Positions 53,020 to 61,123 of a DNA stretch of 64,000 nt are shown here, in pieces. The first letter of the stretch is position 1, and each line of letters begins with the position of its first letter. Below the pieces are notes generated by a model. It had not been told where the DNA came from. It searched no databases and saw nothing but the letters and a program-made list of their open reading frames with translations. Both the position numbers and the translations under genes were made by a program. This DNA is from Achromobacter sp. MFA1 R4 (GTDB lineage: Bacteria; Pseudomonadota; Gammaproteobacteria; Burkholderiales; Burkholderiaceae_B), in contig NZ_LT707065.1 of assembly GCF_900156745.1 (NCBI RefSeq), positions 5,902,086 to 5,966,085 of the forward strand, given 5' to 3'.

Positions 53020-54912
53020 ATGCCAATGGCTAGAAAAAAAATCGACTTTCGAGGACAGGCCTTCAAGGATGTCCTGGGCTTTACCTTCCGTTATTGGGGA
53101 CGGCAACCCCTGCGCATCGCGCTCATCGTGGCGTTGGCGCTGCTGTCCGCCGTGGCCGACGTGCTGACCCCGATGTACGCCGGCCGCCTGGTCGACGCGG
53201 TGGCGTCGGGCGCGGCCGGCGACACGCTGGCGTGGGACGCCGCCATCGCGGCCTTCTGGCTGCTGGTCGCGCTGGGCGTAGGCGGCACCTTGCTGCGCCA
53301 GGCCGTGTTCCAGAACATCATCACGTTCACTTTGAAGATGATGAACGGCATCGCCTCCAATGCCTTCTACCGTGTGCAGCGCTTTTCGACCGACTGGCAT
53401 GCCAACAGCTTCGCCGGCTCCACGGTGCGCAAGATCACGCGCGGGATGTGGGCGGTCGACCTCCTGAACGACACGCTGCTGGTGGCCCTGCTGCCGTCCG
53501 TCGTCATGCTGGTGGGCGCCACCGCCCTGCTGGGCGCGTACTGGCCCGTGATGGGACTGGTGGTGGGCCTGGGCTCGGTGCTGTATATCGCCGTCACGAC
53601 GGCCCTGTCGCTGGCTTACGTCGCGCCCGCTGCAAGGCTGGGCAATGCCTGGGACACGCGCATGGGCGGCGCGCTGGCCGATGCCGTGAGCTGCAACGCC
53701 GTGGTCAAGGCCTTTGGCGCGGAGACGCGCGAAGAGGCCCGCCTGGAGCGCGTGATCGACAAGTGGCGCCGGCGCACGCGCCGCACCTGGATCCGCGGCA
53801 CGCTCAACGGCGGCATCCAGGGCGCGATGCTGGTGGCCATGCAGGCGGCCATCCTGGGCGCATCGCTGCTGCTGTGGTCGCGCAACCAGGCCAGCGTGGG
53901 CGACATCACGTTCACGCTGACCATGTTCTTCGTCCTGCAAGGCTATCTGCGCGACGTGGGCATGCACATCCGCAACCTGCAGCGCTCGGTCAACGACATG
54001 GAGGAACTGGTGTCGCTGGAAAAGCAGCCGCTGGGCGTGGAGGACCGGCCGGGCGCGGGCGACATCGCGGTGACCGCGGGTGAGATCCGTTTCGAGGACG
54101 TGACGTTTCGCTATGGCGCGCACGAGACGGCGCTGTACGAGCGGTTCTCGGCGCGGATCGCGCCGGGCGAACGGGTGGGTCTGGTCGGCCACTCGGGATC
54201 GGGCAAGACGACCTTCATCAAGCTCATCCAGCGCCTGTACGACGTAAACGGCGGCCGCATCACCATCGACGGGCAGGACATCGCGCAGGTGAAGCAGGCG
54301 TCGCTGCGCAGCCAGATCGCCATCGTGCAGCAGGAGCCGGTGCTGTTTCACCGGACGCTGGCGGAGAACATCGCCTATGCCCGGCCGGGCGCCACGCAGG
54401 CGCAGATCGAGCAGGCGGCCCGGCTGGCCAGCGCGCACGACTTCATCGTGGCGCTGCCCAAGGGCTACGACACGCTGGTGGGCGAGCGCGGCGTGAAGCT
54501 GTCGGGCGGCGAACGCCAGCGCGTGGCGATCGCGCGGGCGTTCCTGGCGGACGCGCCCATCCTGATCCTGGACGAAGCCACCTCCAGCCTGGACAGCGAG
54601 AGCGAGGTGCTGATCCAGCGCGCGATGGACCGCCTGATGCAAGGCCGCACGACGCTGGTCGTGGCGCACCGCCTGTCGACGGTCCGGGCGCTGGACCGCC
54701 TGCTGGTGATGGACCATGGCCGCGTCATCGAAGAAGGCAGCCACGACGCGCTGATCCGGCTCAAGGGCGGCCTGTACCGGCGCCTGTTCGAGCGCCAGGC
54801 GCTGGAGCTGACCAAGGGCCTGGACCCCGCCGACCTGCTGGGAGACGGGGCCGCGGCCCCGACCGCCCGGACGCAGGAGGTGGACGCCTCGTCCTTCGCC
54901 TTCGGCAAGTAA
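53020..54912 (+). CDS. ABC exporter (TMD-NBD half transporter)
   Basis: A 630-residue inner-membrane half transporter. About six helices lie between 25 and 310, then the NBD has Walker A GHSGSGKTT, Q-loop VQQEPVLFHRTL, signature KLSGGERQRVAIARAF, Walker B ILILDEATSSLD and the H-loop VVAHRLST. It should homodimerise, or pair with another half, to export a lipid, peptide or small molecule. The ATG at 53020 has almost no Shine-Dalgarno (MPMARKK; a second ATG at 53026), in contrast to the strong site of the upstream leader ORF. That supports translational or attenuation control. Confidence 0.92.
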   Translation: MPMARKKIDFRGQAFKDVLGFTFRYWGRQPLRIALIVALALLSAVADVLTPMYAGRLVDAVASGAAGDTLAWDAAIAAFWLLVALGVGGTLLRQAVFQNIITFTLKMMNGIASNAFYRVQRFSTDWHANSFAGSTVRKITRGMWAVDLLNDTLLVALLPSVVMLVGATALLGAYWPVMGLVVGLGSVLYIAVTTALSLAYVAPAARLGNAWDTRMGGALADAVSCNAVVKAFGAETREEARLERVIDKWRRRTRRTWIRGTLNGGIQGAMLVAMQAAILGASLLLWSRNQASVGDITFTLTMFFVLQGYLRDVGMHIRNLQRSVNDMEELVSLEKQPLGVEDRPGAGDIAVTAGEIRFEDVTFRYGAHETALYERFSARIAPGERVGLVGHSGSGKTTFIKLIQRLYDVNGGRITIDGQDIAQVKQASLRSQIAIVQQEPVLFHRTLAENIAYARPGATQAQIEQAARLASAHDFIVALPKGYDTLVGERGVKLSGGERQRVAIARAFLADAPILILDEATSSLDSESEVLIQRAMDRLMQGRTTLVVAHRLSTVRALDRLLVMDHGRVIEEGSHDALIRLKGGLYRRLFERQALELTKGLDPADLLGDGAAAPTARTQEVDASSFAFGK

Positions 54913-54964
54913 GCCCGCGCCCGCGCAATCGGCCGAAGCCGCTGGGCTGCGGGACGGCCGGCGG

Positions 54965-55639
54965 TCACGGCATGGCCGCCGCCGCCCGCTCCACGGCTGC
55001 GCTGCGGCGCTCGAAACGCGCCTGCGACAGCGCCAGATAGCGTTCCACGATCGCCGGCTCCGAGGTCTTGGGCGTGCCGCCGGGAAACGGCGGCTTCGGG
55101 TCGTATTCGATCTGTAGCTGGATGAGCTTGGCCACGTCCTCGCCGCACAGCGCCGCCACCACCTTCAGGCCCATGTCGATGCCCGAGGTCACGCCGCCCG
55201 CCGTGAACACGTTGCCGTCCACGCACAGGCGCTCATCGCACGGCGTCGCCCCGAAGCGGGCCAGCAGCTCGCGCGCGCGCCAATGGCTGGACGCCCGCTT
55301 GCCCCGCAGCAGCCCGGCCGCCCCCAGCAGCAGCGACCCCGTGCAGATACCGAACAGGTATTTCGCGCCCAGCCCCTGGCGGCGCGTGAACGCCACCCAG
55401 TCCGGGTCGACGATGGCGTCGTCCGTGCCGGGGCCTCCCGGCAGGACGAGCAGGTCGCAAGGCGGGGCGGACGCCAGCGTCTGGGTGGGCACGAAACGCA
55501 GCCCCCGGTCGCAGCGCACCGGCTCCGCCGTTTTCGCGACAAAATCCACGGTAAAGCCCGGCGCGTTCGCCAGCACCTCGTAGGGGCCGGTCATGTCCAG
55601 CTGGGTCAATCCTTCAAACAAGACGAAATTCACATGCAT
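54965..55639 (-). CDS. DJ-1/PfpI family protein (isocyanide hydratase-like)
   Basis: A 224-residue protein of the DJ-1/PfpI class. The nucleophile Cys99 lies in FGICTGSLLLGAAGLLRGKRASSHW. Asp15 in the N-terminal GLTQLDMTGPYEV segment matches the cyclohexyl-isocyanide hydratase (InhA) group, as does SGIDMGLKVVA later. It may hydrate an isocyanide to an N-substituted formamide, but the class is broad. The start MHVNFVLF (55639) is preferred over the frame to 55759. It is convergent with the ABC exporter. Confidence 0.88.
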   Translation of the reverse strand: MHVNFVLFEGLTQLDMTGPYEVLANAPGFTVDFVAKTAEPVRCDRGLRFVPTQTLASAPPCDLLVLPGGPGTDDAIVDPDWVAFTRRQGLGAKYLFGICTGSLLLGAAGLLRGKRASSHWRARELLARFGATPCDERLCVDGNVFTAGGVTSGIDMGLKVVAALCGEDVAKLIQLQIEYDPKPPFPGGTPKTSEPAIVERYLALSQARFERRSAAVERAAAAMP

Positions 55640-55725
55640 GACGATGCTCCGTTGAAAACGCCAGCGTCCAGCATAGGCGAGCCCGGCCCCGAGCACACGG
55701 CGCATTGCGCGGGGCCGGCCCCGTG

Positions 55726-56448
55726 CTACCCCGCCAATCCCACCGACATCCCGCCGCACACGTACAGCACCTGCCCCGTCACGAACCCGGCCCGCGGGTC
55801 CAGGAACATCGCCACCGTGTGCGCCACCTCGTCGGGCCGGCCGACGCGGCGCATCGGAATCGATGCTTCCAGCGCCACCGTCCTGGGCTCGCCCGGCGGA
55901 TTGGACTGATTGAAGAGCTCGGTGGCGACCGGCCCCGGCGCCACGGTGTTCACCGTGATGCCGTCGGCCGCCAGCTCCAGGGCCCAGGTCCGGGTCATGC
56001 CCGCCAGCCCGGCCTTGGATGCGCCATACACGGAGCGGCCGCCCTTGCCCAGCGCGGCCCGGCTGCCGATGTTCACGACGCGCCCGTATTTCGCCTGGCG
56101 CATGCCGGGCAGCAACGCCTGCAGCAGCAGGATGGGCGCCACGAGGTTCAGCGCCATCGTCCGCGCCAGCGCTTCCTGCGTGATGTCCTCGATGTTGGCG
56201 ACCTGGATCATCCCGGCGTTGTTGACCAGGTTCAGCACGGGCTGCTGCGCCGCGAGTTCGCGCGCGGCGGCGGTCGTCGCCGCCGCATCGCCCAGGTCGA
56301 CCGAGCGGAACGTTTCGCCGCGCAGCAACGCCTCGGGCGCTGTGCGGCTGAAGTTGACGACCTGATAGCCGTCTTCGACGAGCCGCGCCACGATGGCGCG
56401 GCCGATGCCCCGGCTGCCGCCGGTGACGAGAGCGATGGGCGTGTTCAT
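55726..56448 (-). CDS. SDR-family oxidoreductase
   Basis: A 240-residue short-chain dehydrogenase: TGGSRGIG (9-16), NNAGMIQ, the catalytic Ser in NIGSRA, YGASKAG with Tyr/Lys, and PGPVATELF. It closes with VTGQVLYVCGGMSVGLAG, typical of FabG-like enzymes. Its ATG overlaps the Bug stop (ATGA), so the two are coupled. It probably acts on the compound whose uptake involves the Bug protein. Confidence 0.9.
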   Translation of the reverse strand: MNTPIALVTGGSRGIGRAIVARLVEDGYQVVNFSRTAPEALLRGETFRSVDLGDAAATTAAARELAAQQPVLNLVNNAGMIQVANIEDITQEALARTMALNLVAPILLLQALLPGMRQAKYGRVVNIGSRAALGKGGRSVYGASKAGLAGMTRTWALELAADGITVNTVAPGPVATELFNQSNPPGEPRTVALEASIPMRRVGRPDEVAHTVAMFLDPRAGFVTGQVLYVCGGMSVGLAG

Positions 56449-57437
56449 TGCGCTTTGATCCCCTGGTCCTTGATGAGTCCGCCCCATTTCTTGCGCTCGG
56501 TGGTTTCGAACGCGGCGAGGTCCGCGCCGAACAGCGTGCCGGGCTTGGCGCCCATGGTGGCGAAGCTGGCGGCGATGGCCGGCGTCTGCAGCCCGCTGCG
56601 GGCGGCGGCGATCAGTTGCTCGACGACCGGCGCGGGCGTATTGCGCGGCGCGTACAGGGCGAACCAGGCAGTAACGTCGAACCCCGGCAGGCCGGATTCC
56701 GCGACGGTGGGCAGGTCGGGCACCGACGGATCGCGCGCGGCCGAGGTCACGGCCACGCCGCGCACCAGGTTGCCGTCCTTGATCTGCGCCAGCGCGCCAG
56801 GCAGGTTGTCGAACAGCAGGTCGACCTGCCCGCCCGCCACCGCCGGCAGCGACGCCGATGAGCCCTTGAAGGGCACGTGCAGCATCGTCACCCCGGCCAT
56901 GGCCTCGAAGTAGGCCCCCGTCAGGTGCACCGACGACCCGATGCCGGGCGATGCGTAGGTCAGCTTCTTGTCCTTGGACTGCTTGGCCGCTTTGATGACG
57001 TCCGCGACCGATTTGTAGGGCGATTTCGCGCTGACGGCGATGACGTTGGGCGTGGTCGATACCAGCGCGATGGGAACCAGGTCGCGCTCGGGATCGAAGG
57101 GCATGTTGCCGTACAGAAACTGGTTGATGGTCTGCGTGCCGATCGTGCCCAGCCCCAGCGTGTAGCCGTCGGGCTTGGCGCGCGCCACGTAGGCCATGCC
57201 GATGTTGCCGCCCGCGCCGGGCTTGTTCTCGACCAGCACGGTCTGTTTCAGGCCGGGTTGCAGCGCGTTGGCGATGGCCCGGCCGAAGAGGTCGGCGCCG
57301 CCGCCCGGCGGATACGGCACGACGACCGTCACCGGGTGGTCGGGATACCCCGCCGCGTGGGCGGCGGGCAGCGCCAGAACGGCCAGCGCGGCGAAGGCGA
57401 TGCGCCAGCCGGCGCGCGGATGCTGCGGTTGCGTCAT
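56445..57437 (-). CDS. Bug/TctC-family substrate-binding protein
   Basis: A 330-residue periplasmic protein. The signal peptide is WRIAFAALAVLALPAAHA-AG, followed by YPDHPVTVVVPYPPGGGADLFGRAIA, VLVENKPGAGGNIGMAYVA and PFKGSSASLPAVAGGQVDLLFDNLPGAL, the classic Bug blocks. No TctA/TctB genes are near. It is the first gene of the minus-strand pair and diverges from the cyclase operon across a promoter with a perfect palindrome. Confidence 0.93.
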   Translation of the reverse strand: MTQPQHPRAGWRIAFAALAVLALPAAHAAGYPDHPVTVVVPYPPGGGADLFGRAIANALQPGLKQTVLVENKPGAGGNIGMAYVARAKPDGYTLGLGTIGTQTINQFLYGNMPFDPERDLVPIALVSTTPNVIAVSAKSPYKSVADVIKAAKQSKDKKLTYASPGIGSSVHLTGAYFEAMAGVTMLHVPFKGSSASLPAVAGGQVDLLFDNLPGALAQIKDGNLVRGVAVTSAARDPSVPDLPTVAESGLPGFDVTAWFALYAPRNTPAPVVEQLIAAARSGLQTPAIAASFATMGAKPGTLFGADLAAFETTERKKWGGLIKDQGIKAQ

Positions 57438-57470
57438 GGTCTTGTCTCCTATCGAACCCGCTGAATGCGG

Positions 57471-57500
57471 ATTTCTTTTATGGGGATTTCTTTTATGGGG
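57471..57500. repeat. 15-bp tandem duplication in the Bug/cyclase divergent promoter
   Basis: Two perfect adjacent copies of ATTTCTTTTATGGGG (57471-57485, 57486-57500) are followed by a partial third (57501-57510). They lie between the Bug start and the palindrome at 57512, in AT-rich sequence. They may duplicate a promoter element or change its spacing. Confidence 0.8.
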
Positions 57501-57511
57501 TATTTCTTTAA

Positions 57512-57529
57512 AGTACGTAAATACGTACT
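57512..57529. promoter_or_regulatory. Perfect 18-bp operator-like palindrome
   Basis: AGTACGTA-AA-TACGTACT is a perfect 8+2+8 dyad 53 bp upstream of the cyclase start and 75 bp from the Bug start. Length, symmetry and position fit a dimeric repressor such as the GntR/UTRA protein encoded at 60245, at the end of the cyclase-ligase operon. The assignment to that regulator is inferred. Confidence 0.75.
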
Positions 57530-57581
57530 ATGCTCACAAGCGCATCCATAAGAACATACAAAACCGACAGGAGACAAGCAG

Positions 57582-58622
57582 ATGAAACGCTGGACGCAAC
57601 GCCCCGAAGGTTCCACGTGGGGCGACTTCGGCCCGGACGACGAACTCGGCCGCCTGAATCTGCTGACCGAGGAAAAGGTGCTGCAGGCGGTGCGCGAAGT
57701 CCGCGCCGGCAAGGTCTTCTGCCTGTCGCTGCCGCTGGATCTTCCCGGCGGCAACGTGCTCAATCCCCGCCGCCACGCGCCCACGCTCAAGCCCACCTTC
57801 CGCGAAGGCACGCCCTACCTGAACTTCGCCATGTCGCAGGTGCAGCCCGAGGCCATCGACGTGCTGTCGGACGACCAGGTCACGCTTTCCATGCAGTACT
57901 CCACGCAATGGGACGGCCTGTGCCACGTGGGTGCGATGTTCGACATCCAGGGCGACGGGCAGGCGCGCCGCGTCTATTACAACGGCTACGCGGCGGGCGT
58001 CGATGTGTTCGGCGGCGCGGATCCGGACAACGCAGCGGACGCCTGCTGCCCGCCGGGCGGGTCGTATGCGCGCAAGCTCAGCGTCAGCCGCTACGCCGAA
58101 AAAGGCATGCAGGGACGCGGCGTGCTGGTCGATCTGGCGCGCGCCTTCGGCCCGGGACGCACGGTGGTGGGACACGACCAGTTGCAGGCCGCGATGCGGG
58201 AGCAGGACGCCGTGCCCGAAGCCGGCGACATGCTGGTGCTGCGCACGGGCTTTGCCGAAGCCGTCGTGGCCATGGCGGGCAAGCCCGACCCGCACCGCCT
58301 CGAAGAGACGGGCGCGGTGCTGGACGGCGCCGACCCGGCGCTGCTGGACTGGATCACGCAATCGGGCATTGCCGCGATCTGCGCCGACAACTATGCGGTG
58401 GAGTCCTATCCGGCGCGCACGTCCGGCCCCGGCCATTCCATCCTGCCGCTGCATCATCACTGCCTTTTCAAGCTGGGCGTGCCGCTCGCCGAGCTTTGGT
58501 ATCTGAAGGACCTGGCCGACTGGCTGCACGAACACGGCCGCAGCCGGTTCCTGCTGACCGCCCCGCCCCTGCGCATGCCCGGCGCGGTGGGGTCGCCCGT
58601 GACGCCCATCGCCACGGTGTAA
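57582..58622 (+). CDS. Cyclase family protein (kynurenine formamidase-like hydrolase)
   Basis: A 346-residue protein of the cyclase/kynurenine-formamidase superfamily. It begins RWTQRPEGSTWGDFGPDDELGRLNLLTEEKV, as in the long 'cyclase family' group, with TQWDGLCHVGAMFD in place of the HxGTHxD metal motif and GPGHSILPLHHHCLFKLGVPLAEL near the C-terminus. The metal-binding pattern is therefore altered but the last histidines are kept. It probably hydrolyses an amide or lactone ring. AGGAG precedes the ATG; the ligase follows after 3 bp. Confidence 0.82.
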   Translation: MKRWTQRPEGSTWGDFGPDDELGRLNLLTEEKVLQAVREVRAGKVFCLSLPLDLPGGNVLNPRRHAPTLKPTFREGTPYLNFAMSQVQPEAIDVLSDDQVTLSMQYSTQWDGLCHVGAMFDIQGDGQARRVYYNGYAAGVDVFGGADPDNAADACCPPGGSYARKLSVSRYAEKGMQGRGVLVDLARAFGPGRTVVGHDQLQAAMREQDAVPEAGDMLVLRTGFAEAVVAMAGKPDPHRLEETGAVLDGADPALLDWITQSGIAAICADNYAVESYPARTSGPGHSILPLHHHCLFKLGVPLAELWYLKDLADWLHEHGRSRFLLTAPPLRMPGAVGSPVTPIATV

Positions 58623-58625
58623 GCC

Positions 58626-60230
58626 ATGCCCCTGCCGTACTCGACGTTTTCCGAGCACCTGGACGCGCTGGCCGCCCGCCAGTCCGGCGCCGCCGCGCTG
58701 ATCGACCAGGACCAGCCCATTTCCGTCGCAAACCTGCGCGCGCGCAGCCGGGCGCTGGCCGCGGGCCTGGCCCGCCTTGGCGTGCAGCCCGGCCATCGCG
58801 TGGCCGTCTGGCTGCCCAATTGCGCGGCATGGGTCGAATCCTTTCTGGCCTGCGCGCACCTGGGCGCGCTGGTGCTGGCCGTCAACACGCGTTTTCGCGC
58901 GCTGGAAGTGGCCGACATCCTGGGCCGCGGCCGGGCGGACTGGCTGGTGTACTGGCCGGGCTTCAAGGGCATCGACTTCCAGGGCATCCTGGACGGGGTG
59001 GCGCCCGAGGACCTGGCGCGGCTGCAGGGCGCGGTCGCCCTGTCCGGCGCGAACGAGCTCTCTCCCGCCGCCGTGCACGGCAAGCCCGTGCACCGGTATG
59101 ACGCCCTGCTGGCCTGCGCCGATCCGGCCCCCGCCGCGCAAGGCAACGCGGGCGTGCTGTGCTTCACCACGTCCGGCACCACGTCCAAGCCCAAGTTCGT
59201 GCTGCACGATCAAAAGACCCTGCTGCGGCACGGCGCGATGGTGGCGCGGGCCTTCGGCTACGGCGACGACGCCTGCGTGCTGGCCAGCGCGCCATTCTGC
59301 GGCGCCTTCGGCTTTGCGACGCTGGTGGGCGGCCTGGCGCGCGGCGTGCCCGTCGTCTGCGCGCCCGTGTTCGATGCGGCGCAATCGGCCCAGGCCGCCG
59401 CCCGCCACGCCGTCACCCACACCTATGCAAACAACGAAGCCCTGGTCGGCATGATGCAGGCCGCCGCGCCCGGCGCGTTCTCCCGCGCGCAGTTGTTCGG
59501 TTTCGCCAGCTTCACGCCCGCGCTGGACAATCTGCTGGACCTGGCGGGCGAGGCGGGGGTGCCGCTGACGGGCCTGTACGGCTCCAGCGAACTGATCGCG
59601 CTGGTGGCCGGCCAACCGCGCGATCCCGCCGAGGGCGACGTGTCGGCCCGGCACCAGCCCGGCGGCACGCTGATCTACCCCGATGCCCGCGTGCGGGCCC
59701 GCGATCCCGAAACCGGCCAGATCCTGCCGCATGGCCAGTCCGGCGAAATCGAGATCCGCTCGCCCAGCCTGATGCGAGGCTACCTGGACAATCCCGAGGC
59801 CACCCGGGCGGCGCTCACGGACGACGGCTATTTCAAGACCGGCGACCTGGGCTATACGCTGACCGGGCGCCAGTTCGTGTTCCAGACCCGGATGGGAGAC
59901 TCGCTGCGGCTGTCGGGCTTTCTGGTCAATCCGGTCGAAATCGAACAGGTCGTCGAGACGCTGCCGGGCGTGCGCGCCTGCCAGGTGGTCGGTGCGACGC
60001 GCCAGGGCAGGATCGTGCCCTACGCCTTCGTCTTGCTGCACGCGGGCGCGCAGGCGGACGCCGTCGGCTGGACTGCCGCCTGCAAGGCGGCGATGGCGGG
60101 ATTCAAGGCGCCCGCGGGCTTTACCGTGCTGGAGGCCTTTCCGTCGGTCGAGAGCGCCAATTCGGTCAAGATCCAGAAGCACCGCCTGCGCGAGATGGCA
60201 GACGCCATACTCTCGGATTGCGCTTCCTAG
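58626..60230 (+). CDS. AMP-binding acyl-CoA synthetase/ligase
   Basis: A 534-residue ANL-superfamily enzyme. The P-loop TSGTTSKPKFVLHD, the motif YGSSELIALVAG, YFKTGDLGYTL with the ribose-binding Asp, RMGDSLRLSGFLVNPVEIE (hinge) and the catalytic Lys near the end (VKIQKHRLRE) are all visible. It activates a carboxylic acid with ATP and CoA. It lies 3 bp after the cyclase, so the acid released by that hydrolase is the likely substrate. Confidence 0.9.
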   Translation: MPLPYSTFSEHLDALAARQSGAAALIDQDQPISVANLRARSRALAAGLARLGVQPGHRVAVWLPNCAAWVESFLACAHLGALVLAVNTRFRALEVADILGRGRADWLVYWPGFKGIDFQGILDGVAPEDLARLQGAVALSGANELSPAAVHGKPVHRYDALLACADPAPAAQGNAGVLCFTTSGTTSKPKFVLHDQKTLLRHGAMVARAFGYGDDACVLASAPFCGAFGFATLVGGLARGVPVVCAPVFDAAQSAQAAARHAVTHTYANNEALVGMMQAAAPGAFSRAQLFGFASFTPALDNLLDLAGEAGVPLTGLYGSSELIALVAGQPRDPAEGDVSARHQPGGTLIYPDARVRARDPETGQILPHGQSGEIEIRSPSLMRGYLDNPEATRAALTDDGYFKTGDLGYTLTGRQFVFQTRMGDSLRLSGFLVNPVEIEQVVETLPGVRACQVVGATRQGRIVPYAFVLLHAGAQADAVGWTAACKAAMAGFKAPAGFTVLEAFPSVESANSVKIQKHRLREMADAILSDCAS

Positions 60231-60244
60231 CCCCACGCCTCGCC

Positions 60245-60988
60245 ATGACCGCCCGCAAGCTTTTCTCGCACAGCCCCCAGCCGCTCTACCTGCAGGCGGC
60301 GGCGCTGTTTCGCAGCCACATCCAGAACCGCACCTGGCGCCCCGGACAGCAGATCCCGCCGCTGGAATCGCTGATGCAGACCTACGGCATCTCGCGCGCG
60401 ACCATCCGCCAGGCATTCGGCCTGCTGGAAGAAGACGGCCTGATCCGGCGCTCGCGCGGCTCGGGCACCTTCGTCAACGCCGAGCTGCCGGAAACACCGA
60501 CCCTGCTCATCCCCAAGACCTGGGCCGAAACCGTCGAACTGAGCAACCAGCTCGGCACGGTGTCGCTGGTGGAGTCCAGCGCCGATTCGCCGCTGCCCGA
60601 CACGCTGGGCATGCCTTGCCAGGCGGACCGCAGCGGCAGCTTCCAGTACCTGCGCCGCGTCCACACCACCGACGCCGGGCCGTTCTGCTATAGCGAGGTC
60701 TTCCTCGAAAGCGGCCTGTTTCGCAAGCATCGCGCCCGCATCCGCAAGAGCACCGTGGCGCCGGTGCTCGACCAGTTCTACGGCGCGCGCATCTCCGAAG
60801 CGCGCCAGGTTCTCAACGTGATCGAAGCGGGCCAGGAGTCGGCCGAATCGCTGCAGATTCCGGTGTCCTCGCCCGTGGCCGAGCTGCGCCGCTACGCCTG
60901 CATCGACGGCCGCGTGGTGTATTTCGCGCGGCTGGAATTCCCGTTCCGCAAAGTGCGCATGGAATTCGACCTGCTCGGCAGCCGCTGA
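60245..60988 (+). CDS. GntR-family regulator, HutC/UTRA subgroup
   Basis: A 247-residue regulator. The winged HTH (PLYLQAAALFRSHIQNRTWRPGQQIPPLESLMQTYGISRATIRQAFGLLEEDGLIRRSRGSGTFV) is followed by a UTRA effector domain (YLRRVHTTDAGPFCYSEVFLESGLFRKH, ELRRYACIDGRVVYFARLEFPFRKVRMEFDL). It is 14 bp after the ligase gene, so it is in the operon and probably autoregulates it via the palindrome at 57512. Confidence 0.92.
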   Translation: MTARKLFSHSPQPLYLQAAALFRSHIQNRTWRPGQQIPPLESLMQTYGISRATIRQAFGLLEEDGLIRRSRGSGTFVNAELPETPTLLIPKTWAETVELSNQLGTVSLVESSADSPLPDTLGMPCQADRSGSFQYLRRVHTTDAGPFCYSEVFLESGLFRKHRARIRKSTVAPVLDQFYGARISEARQVLNVIEAGQESAESLQIPVSSPVAELRRYACIDGRVVYFARLEFPFRKVRMEFDLLGSR

Positions 60989-61123
60989 GCGCATTGCCCA
61001 CCCGACCAAGGAGACGATCGCCACCCCACGCCATCACCGCCGTCCGACCCCACATGGCGCATCCTCAAAACAGAACAAGCGCCCGCAACATCCGAAAAGA
61101 ATCCGGCATACAGGGAGACAACC

